Shown here: in pieces, positions 1 to 5,580 of the stretch
Position numbering within the stretch: position 1 is the first letter of the stretch
How the letters are laid out: the number at the start of each line of letters is the position of its first letter
Source: an uncultured Burkholderiales bacterium
Lineage (GTDB): Bacteria > Pseudomonadota > Gammaproteobacteria > Burkholderiales > Burkholderiaceae_F
Length of the DNA stretch: 5,827 nt
Reading direction: 5' to 3'
Assembly (NCBI GenBank): GCA_903871435.1
Contig: CAIQGU010000025.1
Coordinates: 1-5,827, forward strand
Program-made: the position numbers and the translations under genes
Notes under the pieces: generated by a model
Told to the model about the DNA's origin: nothing
The model's input: only the letters and a program-made list of their open reading frames with translations
Database searches by the model: none

Positions 1-22
1 CGCGGTAACCCCCGGACCGGCC

Positions 23-400
23 TCATCGACGAGGCCAGGCCAGGGCTAGTGGTTGGACCAACAAAACGGCGCAGACCGAAGCGATCAGCGCCAGCCAAAC
101 TACATCCTTGTATGCCCGGACCAGCAACGCCAACAGGCACACGGTCAGGAACAACTTGCAGAACTCGCCCACCAGCAGGGGCAGTGCCGACGGCACGGCC
201 CGCGCTGCTGGCGTAGCGGTGTCTTCGTGCCTGCGCCGTTGCGCCAGCAGCACGAGGTTCAGCGCAAACAGGCCGTTGGGCACCGTGCATGCCAGCGCTC
301 CCAGAAGCGCTGTCACCGCGGCTGCCATTCCCCCCACCACGCCCGCTATGGCACAGACCAGCAAACCGGCAGCGAACTGGACCAGTACGACGTGAATCAT
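23..400 (-). CDS. atpI: ATP synthase subunit I (AtpI family membrane protein)
   Basis: This 125-residue, very hydrophobic protein fits the AtpI family in size and layout. AtpI is an inner-membrane protein encoded at the head of many F0F1 ATP synthase operons and is thought to help assemble the c-ring. Four likely membrane segments are visible at about residues 4-20, 26-52 (with Pro41-Asn42), 83-95 and 100-121. A basic loop (RRR at 55-57) and a G-E-F-x-K element (78-82) precede the third segment, as is usual in the family. It is on the same strand as parB but separated by 245 bp holding its own promoter candidate, so it probably starts the atp operon; atpB would be expected beyond the left edge, and the 22 bases left of the stop hold nothing I recognise. 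One oddity: the purine-rich AGGAAG directly abuts the ATG with no spacer, so the exact start is uncertain. An in-frame stop about 45 bases upstream limits any extension. Confidence 0.8.
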   Translation of the reverse strand: MIHVVLVQFAAGLLVCAIAGVVGGMAAAVTALLGALACTVPNGLFALNLVLLAQRRRHEDTATPAARAVPSALPLLVGEFCKLFLTVCLLALLVRAYKDVVWLALIASVCAVLLVQPLALAWPRR

Positions 401-454
401 CTTCCTGGGTGCGCCCGATGCCTGCTTGATATTCCTGCTTATTAATTATTCTGT

Positions 455-467
455 GCGCCGGCGGCGC
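455..467. repeat. Short GC-rich inverted repeat in the atpI leader
   Basis: GCGCCG and CGGCGC flank a single G, forming 6-bp arms. On the minus strand it would lie inside the predicted atpI leader RNA and is followed by an AU-rich run (about 454 down to 437) rather than a U-tract. It therefore does not look like an intrinsic terminator. A role in leader folding is possible but unproven. Confidence 0.35.
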
Positions 468-543
468 CCGGCTTTCAGGTTCCGCAGGCTTAAAACTTGC
501 ACCCCCGCTTGCTTTGCGTGTCCTGCGTACCCAAAGCCCCGGG

Positions 544-573
544 AGTTTACGGCGGCCCGTGATAGAGGGTCAA
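544..573 (-). promoter_or_regulatory. Candidate sigma70-type promoter for atpI / atp operon
   Basis: Read on the minus strand, a TTGACC -35 box (plus-strand 568-573) is followed after 18 bp by a TAAACT -10 box (plus-strand 544-549). The -35 matches TTGACA at five of six positions and the -10 matches TATAAT at four of six. Transcription would begin near 537 and leave a leader of about 135 nt before the atpI start. It lies in the parB-atpI gap and points at atpI, where an ATP synthase operon promoter would be expected. This is motif-level evidence only. Confidence 0.55.
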
Positions 574-645
574 GTGGGCTGTGGTCTGTGGTGTGGTGCG
601 CCAGCCCCACCGCCCTGCTGACGGCGCCTGCGTTTCGGACGCGGT

Positions 646-1524
646 TCAGGCCTCCTCGCGCCCGCGCACCGCGTCGATAATGCCCTGCAACTGGTCCAGG
701 CCGGCGTAATCGATCAGCACCTGGCCATGACCGCCGCGCCCTGCGCGTATGGTCACCGTGGTGGCCAGAGCATCGGAAAGCTGTTCTTCCAGGCGGGCCA
801 GATCGCGGTCCCTGGGTTTGGCCACCTTGGTGTGGGCGTCCTTGCCGGGGCCGGCCGCTGCCGCTGCCAGCGCGCGGTTCACCAGTTGCTCGGCCTGCCG
901 CACGGAATACCGCCCGGCTGAAATTTCCTGGCCCAGCCGGATCTGGTCCACGGGCGGCAGTGCCAGCAGGGCCCGGGCGTGGCCCATGTCGAGCGACCCA
1001 CTCATCAACAGTTCCTGTACCGGTGTGGCGAGCTGCAGCAGCCGCAGCAGGTTGCTGGTGGCGCTGCGCGAGCGGCCGATAGCCTGGGCGGCGCGTTCGT
1101 GGGTGAAGTCGAATTCGGCGATCAGCCGTTGCACACCCTGCGCCTCTTCCAGGGGATTGAGGTCTTCGCGCTGGATGTTTTCTATCAGCGCCATCGCGAG
1201 CGCCGACTCGTCCGGCACGTCGCGGATGACGACCGGTACTTCGGTCAGGCCGGCCATCTGCGAGGCACGGAAGCGCCGCTCGCCAGCAATGATTTCGTAC
1301 TGGTCTGCGCCGATGGGGCGCACCAATATGGGTTGGATCACGCCCTGGCTGCGAATGGAGTCCGCCAGTTCGGCCAGCGCTTCGGCCTGCATGTGCGTGC
1401 GCGGCTGGTATTTGCCCGCCCGCAGCTGCGCTACGGGCAGCGTCAGGGGCGCGGCCGTGGGGGCAGCGGGTTCGTCGCCGAGCAGGGCGTCGAGTCCCCG
1501 GCCCAGTCCCTTGGTCTTTTTCAT
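646..1524 (-). CDS. parB: Chromosome partitioning protein ParB (parS-binding CTPase clamp)
   Basis: This 292-residue protein has full ParB architecture. The N-terminal K-G-L-G-R-G-L-x-A-L-L box (residues 5-15) is the segment that in this family contacts ParA. The CTP-binding domain carries G-E-R-R-F-R-A (81-87) and E-N-I-Q-R (115-119). A helix-turn-helix for parS recognition lies near 142-164 (A-Q-A-I-G-R-S-R-S-A-T-S-N). After an Ala/Lys-rich linker (about 218-240), a C-terminal dimerisation domain covers roughly 241-287. ParB binds parS, then spreads as a CTP-dependent sliding clamp to build the partition complex; two parS candidates lie about 3.8 kb away at 5308-5323 and 5444-5459. The ATG start was chosen because M-K-K-T-K-G-L-G-R-G is the usual family beginning, although the frame stays open further upstream. 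There is no strong Shine-Dalgarno sequence, and the start overlaps the stop of a possible 29-codon ORF (ATGA), which suggests translational coupling. Confidence 0.96.
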   Translation of the reverse strand: MKKTKGLGRGLDALLGDEPAAPTAAPLTLPVAQLRAGKYQPRTHMQAEALAELADSIRSQGVIQPILVRPIGADQYEIIAGERRFRASQMAGLTEVPVVIRDVPDESALAMALIENIQREDLNPLEEAQGVQRLIAEFDFTHERAAQAIGRSRSATSNLLRLLQLATPVQELLMSGSLDMGHARALLALPPVDQIRLGQEISAGRYSVRQAEQLVNRALAAAAAGPGKDAHTKVAKPRDRDLARLEEQLSDALATTVTIRAGRGGHGQVLIDYAGLDQLQGIIDAVRGREEA

Positions 1525-1610
1525 GGTTGAGCGTGATTCCCGTGTTGCGCCGTGCAGGTGGGCGAATTGCCGGGCGAGCTGCGGAGTGATCTGCGCAGGT
1601 ACGGCTTCAT
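1521..1610 (-). CDS. Possible 29-aa ORF coupling parA to parB
   Basis: An ATG-initiated 29-codon ORF exactly fills the 82-bp gap between parA and parB. Its ATG overlaps the parA stop as ATGA (1607-1610), and its own TGA overlaps the parB ATG as a second ATGA (1521-1524). The peptide is basic at its start (M-K-P-Y-L-R-R-S-L-R) with no domain, signal or membrane segment that I recognise. No clear ribosome binding site precedes it. The double ATGA is what stop-restart coupling would look like: ribosomes finishing parA could re-initiate here and then reach parB. The peptide may be irrelevant and only its translation may matter, or the ORF may be chance. Confidence 0.3.
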   Translation of the reverse strand: MKPYLRRSLRSSPGNSPTCTAQHGNHAQP

Positions 1611-2377
1611 AGGTTCTGCACCCGTTCGACCATCTCGGCCCCGAAGGCCACGTAGGCGATGGCACCGCGGGCGGTTCGGTCGTAGACGACTCCGGGCGTG
1701 CCATAGCTGGGCGCTTCGGCCAGCCGGACATTGCGCGGAATGATGGTTTTGAACACCTTGTCGCCGAAGTGCGACTCGAGCTGGTCGGACACTTGCTGCT
1801 GCAGGGTCATGCGCGGGTCGAACATGACCCGCAGCAGGCCGATGATCTTCAGCTCCGGGTTGAGGCCGGCGTGCACCCGCTTGATGGTGTTGACGAGGTC
1901 GGTGAGCCCCTCGAGGGCGAAGTATTCGCACTGCATGGGGATCACCACCCCGTGCGCGGCGCACAGGCCGTTCAGCGTTAGCAGCGACAGCGAAGGCGGG
2001 CAGTCGATCAGGATGAAGTCGTAGTTGGCCTCCACCGCCTGCAAGGCGCTGCGCAGGCGCGTTTCGCGCTGTGCAATGGCCACCAGTTCGATTTCTGCTC
2101 CCGCCAGCTCGCGATTGGCGCCCAGCACGTCGTAGCCACCGCTGCCCGCCGGCACGACGGCGCTGGGGATGTCGGATATGCCCACCAGCACCTGGTAGAC
2201 AGTATTGTCAAGGCTGCGCTTGTCGACGCCGCTGCCCATGGTGGCGTTGCCCTGCGGGTCAAGGTCGACGAGCAGTACGCGCTGCTTGTGCACGGCCAGG
2301 CCAGCCGCCAGGTTGACGGTGGTGGTTGTCTTGCCCACCCCGCCTTTCTGGTTTGCCACGCAAAAGATCTTCGCCAA
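1607..2377 (-). CDS. parA: Chromosome partitioning ATPase ParA (Soj family)
   Basis: This 256-residue ATPase is a chromosomal ParA/Soj that binds DNA non-specifically as an ATP dimer and is stimulated by ParB to move partition complexes. The deviant Walker A motif K-G-G-V-G-K-T-T lies at residues 11-18, with both the signature lysine (K11) and the P-loop lysine (K16). Walker A' D-L-D-P-Q-G-N is at 38-44 and Walker B F-I-L-I-D-C-P-P-S at 121-129. The typical C-terminal blocks F-D-P-R-M-T-L-Q-Q-Q (186-195) and I-P-R-N-V-R-L-A-E-A-P-S-Y-G (213-226) are present. The N-terminus is short with no specific DNA-binding domain, as expected for a chromosomal rather than plasmid ParA. No ATG sits at the expected place. 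The TTG at 2377 gives the usual (M)-A-K-I-F-C-V-A-N-Q-K-G-G start, preceded by a purine-rich GAGAAGAGA about 5 bases upstream. The next upstream ATGs in frame lie inside rsmG. Confidence 0.95.
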   Translation of the reverse strand: MAKIFCVANQKGGVGKTTTTVNLAAGLAVHKQRVLLVDLDPQGNATMGSGVDKRSLDNTVYQVLVGISDIPSAVVPAGSGGYDVLGANRELAGAEIELVAIAQRETRLRSALQAVEANYDFILIDCPPSLSLLTLNGLCAAHGVVIPMQCEYFALEGLTDLVNTIKRVHAGLNPELKIIGLLRVMFDPRMTLQQQVSDQLESHFGDKVFKTIIPRNVRLAEAPSYGTPGVVYDRTARGAIAYVAFGAEMVERVQNL

Positions 2378-2406
2378 GCCGGTCTCTTCTCGATGGGGAC
2401 GGATGT

Positions 2407-3210
2407 TTATCGGTTGCGCGCCGTGCCCGCTTGCCGCTTTGCCTTGGCGGGTAGCGCTCCGCTGGTCGCGCCGGCGGATGCGGAGTGCGGCTTGGGGCGC
2501 AGTACCACGAGGTGGCGCTGCTCGGCCAGCTGCGGGACGCGCAGTGTACTGGTGTCGACGGCCTCGACGCCATCGGGCAAGTCGGCGATCTCCTCGGCGG
2601 GGTTGCGTCCCTTCATGGCAATCCACAGTCCGTTGGGCCGCAGCAGCGGCCGCGTGAGGGTGACGAAGTCGCGCAGCGAGGCAAACGCCCGCGACACGAC
2701 AATGTCGTGGGTGCCCAGCGACCCGGTTTCCAGACGAGCGTGCCGAACCGTGATGTTGGGCAGCCGCAGTTCTACCTGTGCCTGCTGCAGGAACGCGCAC
2801 TTTTTTTGTACGGCATCCACCAATACCCCCCGCCACAGCGGCCGCGCAACCGCCAGTGGAATGCCCGGCAGCCCTGCGCCGCTGCCGGCATCGAGAAAAT
2901 GCACCGTCGGTGCCGCTTCCTTGCCGGCGGCGTGGCGGGCCAGCGCCCGCTCTATGGGCCGCACGATCGCCAGACAGTCGAGCAGGTGGTGGGTGAGCAG
3001 GTCCGCTTCGCTGTCGACGGCAGTCAGGTTATGTACGCGGTTCCAGCGTCGCAACAGCTCGGCATACTCCACCAGCTTGCTGCTTTGCTCCGCGTTGAGG
3101 TCGAGGTCGATTTCCCGGGCAAGCGCGGCCAGGCCCGGGGCGGTCAGTGCTGGAGGCGGCAGGCTGGCACCGCTGAAGGGGGACTCAGGCGGCACGCTGG
3201 CCCGTGACAT
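2407..3210 (-). CDS. rsmG: 16S rRNA (guanine527-N7)-methyltransferase RsmG (GidB)
   Basis: RsmG uses S-adenosylmethionine to methylate N7 of G527 in the 530 loop of 16S rRNA. The glycine-rich SAM-binding motif [16 protein letters not shown] is at residues 105-120. It is preceded by the family segment N-L-T-A-V...H-H-L-L-D (61-78) and followed by V-D-A-V-Q-K-K (131-137), S-R-A-F-A-S-L (173-179) and M-K-G (199-201). At 267 residues it is longer than the roughly 207-residue E. coli enzyme; the excess lies in a Pro/Ala-rich N-terminus (about 1-28) and a basic Ala/Lys-rich C-terminus (about 242-267). The ATG at 3210 overlaps the mnmG end by 26 bp and has no obvious Shine-Dalgarno sequence. A GTG at 3195 is a slightly shorter alternative, and either implies coupling to mnmG translation. 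An A7 run on the coding strand (plus-strand 2801-2807) encodes Q-K-K in a conserved motif. Confidence 0.95.
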   Translation of the reverse strand: MSRASVPPESPFSGASLPPPALTAPGLAALAREIDLDLNAEQSSKLVEYAELLRRWNRVHNLTAVDSEADLLTHHLLDCLAIVRPIERALARHAAGKEAAPTVHFLDAGSGAGLPGIPLAVARPLWRGVLVDAVQKKCAFLQQAQVELRLPNITVRHARLETGSLGTHDIVVSRAFASLRDFVTLTRPLLRPNGLWIAMKGRNPAEEIADLPDGVEAVDTSTLRVPQLAEQRHLVVLRPKPHSASAGATSGALPAKAKRQAGTARNR

Positions 3211-5143
3211 CGGTCTGCGCGCCGCTGGTGCCGCCGTGTTGCTGGTTCCAGCGCTTGAGAAAGACCATCAGCAAGGAGATGGCCGCAGGCGTAACGCCGG
3301 AGATACGCGCCGCCTGCCCCAGGGTGGCGGGCCTTTGCGTGGCGAGTTTCTGCCGCACCTCGATCGACAAGCCGCGCACGGTGGCGTAGTCGAAGTCCGG
3401 CGCAATTCGGGTGGTCTCGTGGCTTTCCTGGCGCGCGATGTCGACCTGCTGGCGCGCGATATAACCCTCGTACTTGGCGGCGATCTCCAGTTGCTGGATT
3501 ACCGCGGGTTGCAACATGGCGGCCGCGGCCGGGAGGGCGGGCGTAGTGCCGTCGGCATGGCGCAATTGGGCCAGGTCGGTATAGCGCAGCTGCGGCCGCT
3601 TGAGCAGGTCATACAGAGTAGCCTCGCGCTCCAGGGGTTTGCCCAGCACGGCGGTCGTGGTTTGCGGATCCAGGTTGCGCGGGTGTACCCAGGTGGAGCG
3701 GAGGCGTTCCAGTTCACCGGTGATCTGATCGCGTTTGTCGCAGAACGCGGCCCAACGTGCGTCGTCGACGCAGCCCAACTCGCGGCCCACTGGTGTCAGG
3801 CGCTGGTCGGCGTTGTCTTCGCGCAGGCTGAGGCGGTATTCGGCGCGGCTGGTGAACATGCGGTAGGGCTCGGTGACGCCTTGCGTGGTGAGGTCGTCAA
3901 CGAGCACGCCCAGGTAGGCTTCATCGCGGCGCGGGGTCCAGGCTTCGTGGTCCTGCGCCCGCCGGGCGGCGTTGATGCCGGCCAGCAGGCCCTGGGCGGC
4001 TGCCTCTTCATAGCCGGTCGAGCCATTGATCTGGCCCGCAAAATAGAGATTCTGCAGAGCGCGGGTTTCCAGCGAAGCCTGCAGGCCGCGCGGATCGTAA
4101 TAATCGTACTCGATGGCGTAGCCGGGGCGGACGATATGGGCATTTTCCAGGCCTGGGATGGACTGCACCAACGCGACCTGCACGTCAAACGGGAGGCTGG
4201 TAGAAATTCCATTGGGATAGATCTCGTTGGACGACAATCCCTCGGGTTCCAGGAAGATCTGGTGCGAGGTCTTGTCGGCGAAGCGATGGATCTTGTCCTC
4301 CACGGATGGGCAGTAGCGCGGCCCGATCCCTTCGATCACGCCCGAGTACATGGGTGAGCGCGACAGGTTGGCGCGGATGATGTCGTGCGTTCGTTCGTTG
4401 GTATGCGTTATCCAGCAGGGACGCTGTTCCGGGTGTTCGCTGGCAGTCCCCAGGTAGGAGAAAACCGGTATCGGGTTGCTATCGCCCTGTTGTTCCTCCA
4501 GACGGGAGAAATCGATGCTGCGCGCGTCCAGTCGGGGTGGAGTGCCGGTCTTGAGCCGGCCTTGCGGCAAGGCCAGCTCTTTCAATCGCGCAGCCAAAGA
4601 CAGAGCCGGCGCGTCGCCGGCGCGGCCGCCGGGGTGATGCTCCAGCCCAACGTGGATCAAGCCGTTGAGAAAGGTGCCGGCCGTGAGAACCACCGTGGTG
4701 GCGTTGAACCGGATTCCCGATTGCGTCACGGCTCCGGTGACGCGGTCGCCGGACAGGATTAGGTCGTCCACGGGCTGCTGGAAAATCCACAGTCCGGGCT
4801 GGTTTTCCAGGCGGGAGCGGATGGCTGCGCGGTACAAGGCGCGGTCGGCCTGAGCGCGTGTTGCCTGTACCGCCGGCCCTTTTGAGCTATTGAGGATGCG
4901 GAACTGTATACCCGCCACATCGGTGGCGCGAGCCATGGCGCCGCCCAGGGCGTCGATCTCCTTGACCAGGTGACCTTTGCCGATGCCGCCAATGGATGGG
5001 TTGCACGACATTTGACCCAGCGTCTCGATGCTCTGGGTCAGAAGCAAGGTCTTTGCGCCCATTCGCGCAGCCGCAAGGCAGGCTTCGGTGCCGGCGTGGC
5101 CGCCACCGATCACCAGGACGTCAAAATGGGCGGGAAATTGCAT
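3185..5143 (-). CDS. mnmG: tRNA uridine-5-carboxymethylaminomethyl modification enzyme MnmG (GidA)
   Basis: MnmG is the FAD-dependent partner of MnmE. Together they install the carboxymethylaminomethyl group on wobble U34 of certain tRNAs in the cytoplasm. The FAD-binding Rossmann motif [10 protein letters not shown] is at residues 12-21. Both classic GidA signatures are intact: [11 protein letters not shown] (274-284), which contains the conserved active-site cysteine (C278), and [17 protein letters not shown] (369-385). A second conserved cysteine lies in M-S-C-N-P-S-I-G-G (45-53). The helical C-terminal domain ends with [13 protein letters not shown]. Length is 652 residues against about 629 in E. 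coli; the extra is a small Ala-rich insert near 531-546 and a polar tail after about 632. The ATG at 5143 was chosen because M-Q-F-P-A-H-F-D-V leads directly into the FAD motif; an in-frame TTG at 5227 adds only low-complexity sequence. No clear ribosome binding site is visible. It is first in the mnmG-rsmG-parA-parB cluster. Confidence 0.97.
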   Translation of the reverse strand: MQFPAHFDVLVIGGGHAGTEACLAAARMGAKTLLLTQSIETLGQMSCNPSIGGIGKGHLVKEIDALGGAMARATDVAGIQFRILNSSKGPAVQATRAQADRALYRAAIRSRLENQPGLWIFQQPVDDLILSGDRVTGAVTQSGIRFNATTVVLTAGTFLNGLIHVGLEHHPGGRAGDAPALSLAARLKELALPQGRLKTGTPPRLDARSIDFSRLEEQQGDSNPIPVFSYLGTASEHPEQRPCWITHTNERTHDIIRANLSRSPMYSGVIEGIGPRYCPSVEDKIHRFADKTSHQIFLEPEGLSSNEIYPNGISTSLPFDVQVALVQSIPGLENAHIVRPGYAIEYDYYDPRGLQASLETRALQNLYFAGQINGSTGYEEAAAQGLLAGINAARRAQDHEAWTPRRDEAYLGVLVDDLTTQGVTEPYRMFTSRAEYRLSLREDNADQRLTPVGRELGCVDDARWAAFCDKRDQITGELERLRSTWVHPRNLDPQTTTAVLGKPLEREATLYDLLKRPQLRYTDLAQLRHADGTTPALPAAAAMLQPAVIQQLEIAAKYEGYIARQQVDIARQESHETTRIAPDFDYATVRGLSIEVRQKLATQRPATLGQAARISGVTPAAISLLMVFLKRWNQQHGGTSGAQTDVTGQRAA

Positions 5144-5274
5144 GGCGCTTGTGGTTGGGGCTGCGTAAGCTTGCGTCGGCCCGCGTTGAGCGGTTTGGGG
5201 CGCGCGTTGTATTGGCTGCGGTGCCAATGTCGACCGCGGCCCGGCGCGCCTGTTTGAGGCTGGCCTAAAGAAGA

Positions 5275-5280
5275 AGTATA
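5275..5280 (-). promoter_or_regulatory. Candidate -10 box for the mnmG-rsmG-parA-parB operon
   Basis: On the minus strand this reads TATACT, matching TATAAT at five of six positions. Transcription would start near 5268 and give a leader of about 125 nt before mnmG. The hexamer 17 bp upstream (5298-5303, CGCAAA on the minus strand) is a poor -35 match, so the promoter would be weak, activator-dependent, or not real. The parS-like site at 5308-5323 would sit immediately upstream of this -35 position. Confidence 0.35.
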
Positions 5281-5307
5281 CGTGGCGGGGGTCAGTTTTT
5301 GCGGATA

Positions 5308-5323
5308 CGTTTCACGTGAAACA
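5308..5323. promoter_or_regulatory. parS: parS centromere-like site 1 (ParB binding site)
   Basis: The 16-mer CGTTTCACGTGAAACA matches the widely conserved bacterial consensus TGTTTCACGTGAAACA at 15 of 16 positions, differing only at the first base (C for T). It is a near-perfect palindrome centred between 5315 and 5316. ParB, encoded in this same cluster, is the expected ligand, acting as the loading point from which its clamps spread. The site lies 165 bp upstream of the mnmG start and close to the candidate promoter. Confidence 0.93.
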
Positions 5324-5364
5324 AGTCCACAGATGCCGCTGCCGGTAGTGCTAGGTGCTTCGCG

Positions 5365-5380
5365 CCTGCAGGCATGCAGG
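5365..5380. repeat. Inverted repeat CCTGCA-N4-TGCAGG between the parS sites
   Basis: Six-base arms CCTGCA (5365-5370) and TGCAGG (5375-5380) flank GGCA. The element lies between the two parS sites and belongs to a cluster of palindromes there. No function can be assigned from sequence. Confidence 0.4.
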
Positions 5381-5384
5381 TTTT

Positions 5385-5424
5385 GGTATGTCCTGCCGGC
5401 AGACCCGGCCCGGCCCGACATACC
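5385..5424. repeat. Nested inverted repeat between the parS sites
   Basis: The perfect 8-bp arms GGTATGTC (5385-5392) and GACATACC (5417-5424) enclose 24 bases. These include a perfect 10-bp palindrome CTGCCGGCAG (5393-5402) directly next to the left arm, then a GGCCCGGCCC run. There is no U-tract after the stem on either strand: four T's precede it on the plus strand and become A's after it on the minus strand. It is therefore not a standard terminator. It could be a protein-binding or DNA-structural element, or a folded part of an upstream transcript. Confidence 0.45.
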
Positions 5425-5432
5425 GTTCGGCG

Positions 5433-5443
5433 GTCCTGAGGAC
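5433..5443. repeat. Palindrome GTCCTGAGGAC abutting parS site 2
   Basis: Five-base arms GTCCT and AGGAC surround a central G and end exactly where the second parS-like site begins (5444). This direct adjacency makes a compound palindromic block of 27 bp. Whether it matters for ParB binding is unknown. Confidence 0.35.
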
Positions 5444-5459
5444 TGTTTCACGTGGAACA
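5444..5459. promoter_or_regulatory. parS: parS centromere-like site 2 (ParB binding site)
   Basis: The 16-mer TGTTTCACGTGGAACA matches TGTTTCACGTGAAACA at 15 of 16 positions; the single difference (G for A at position 12) falls in the right half-site. Its centre is 136 bp from that of the first site, close to 13 turns of B-DNA at 10.5 bp per turn. Two sites in one intergenic region should form one ParB loading cluster. Binding affinity relative to the first site cannot be judged here. Confidence 0.9.
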
Positions 5460-5580
5460 AGTGGGTGGTGCACCCCGCCGCTAATTTCAACCATGTTGGC
5501 CGACGCGGGATACAGGGCGGGCCACGATTCTGCGGGCCGGCAGGGCAGTGCGCCTTAAGGCTTGGGACGGTAAGGTGTAC

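Larger units (their letters stand above)
5144..5580. other. 437-bp intergenic region with two parS sites and palindromes
   Basis: I see no convincing gene here; short ORFs on either strand lack recognisable protein character. The region holds two parS-like sites (5308-5323 and 5444-5459), a candidate -10 box for mnmG (5275-5280), and several inverted repeats between and beside the parS sites. Near the upstream gene there is a perfect 10-bp palindrome GCCTTAAGGC (5552-5561). No intrinsic terminator with a U-tract is evident after the gene ending at 5581. No exact DnaA box (TTATCCACA) occurs on either strand, and there is no long AT-rich stretch, so this is not recognisable as oriC itself although its neighbours are typical of origin-proximal DNA. 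Confidence 0.7.

Noticed and set aside
53..445. Plus-strand open frames opposite atpI
   Set aside because: They are Gln/Arg/His-rich and oppose a hydrophobic four-segment membrane protein with family features; shadow frames.
437..467. GC-rich repeat plus AT-rich run as a terminator after parB
   Set aside because: On the minus strand the stem is followed by an A/U mixture rather than U's, and it lies about 180 bases beyond the parB stop, downstream of the candidate atpI promoter.
749..1612. 287-codon plus-strand open frame antisense to parB
   Set aside because: Ser/Arg/Ala-rich with no domain; it mirrors the parB codon pattern and is a shadow frame.
1525..1731. Longer ParB starting upstream, near 1731
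   Set aside because: The extra 69 residues overlap parA in another frame and do not look like ParB; the K-G-L-G-R-G-L box belongs at the N-terminus.
2288..4357. 689-codon plus-strand open frame across rsmG and mnmG
   Set aside because: It lies antisense to two well-supported enzymes, has low-complexity composition and no recognisable motif. Long antisense frames are common in GC-rich genomes.
4408..4416. TTATCCAGC as a DnaA box
   Set aside because: Seven of nine positions match, but it is isolated and lies inside the mnmG coding sequence.
5144..5227. Extended MnmG starting at the TTG at 5227
   Set aside because: The added 28 residues are Gln/Pro/Ala-rich low-complexity sequence, and family members begin just before the FAD motif, matching the ATG at 5143.
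5323..5331. AAGTCCACA next to parS site 1 as a DnaA box
   Set aside because: Only six of nine positions match TTATCCACA and there is no cluster of similar sites.
5385..5424. Inverted repeat as an intrinsic terminator
   Set aside because: No U-tract follows the stem on either strand; the T's lie on the wrong side, and the loop is 24 bases.
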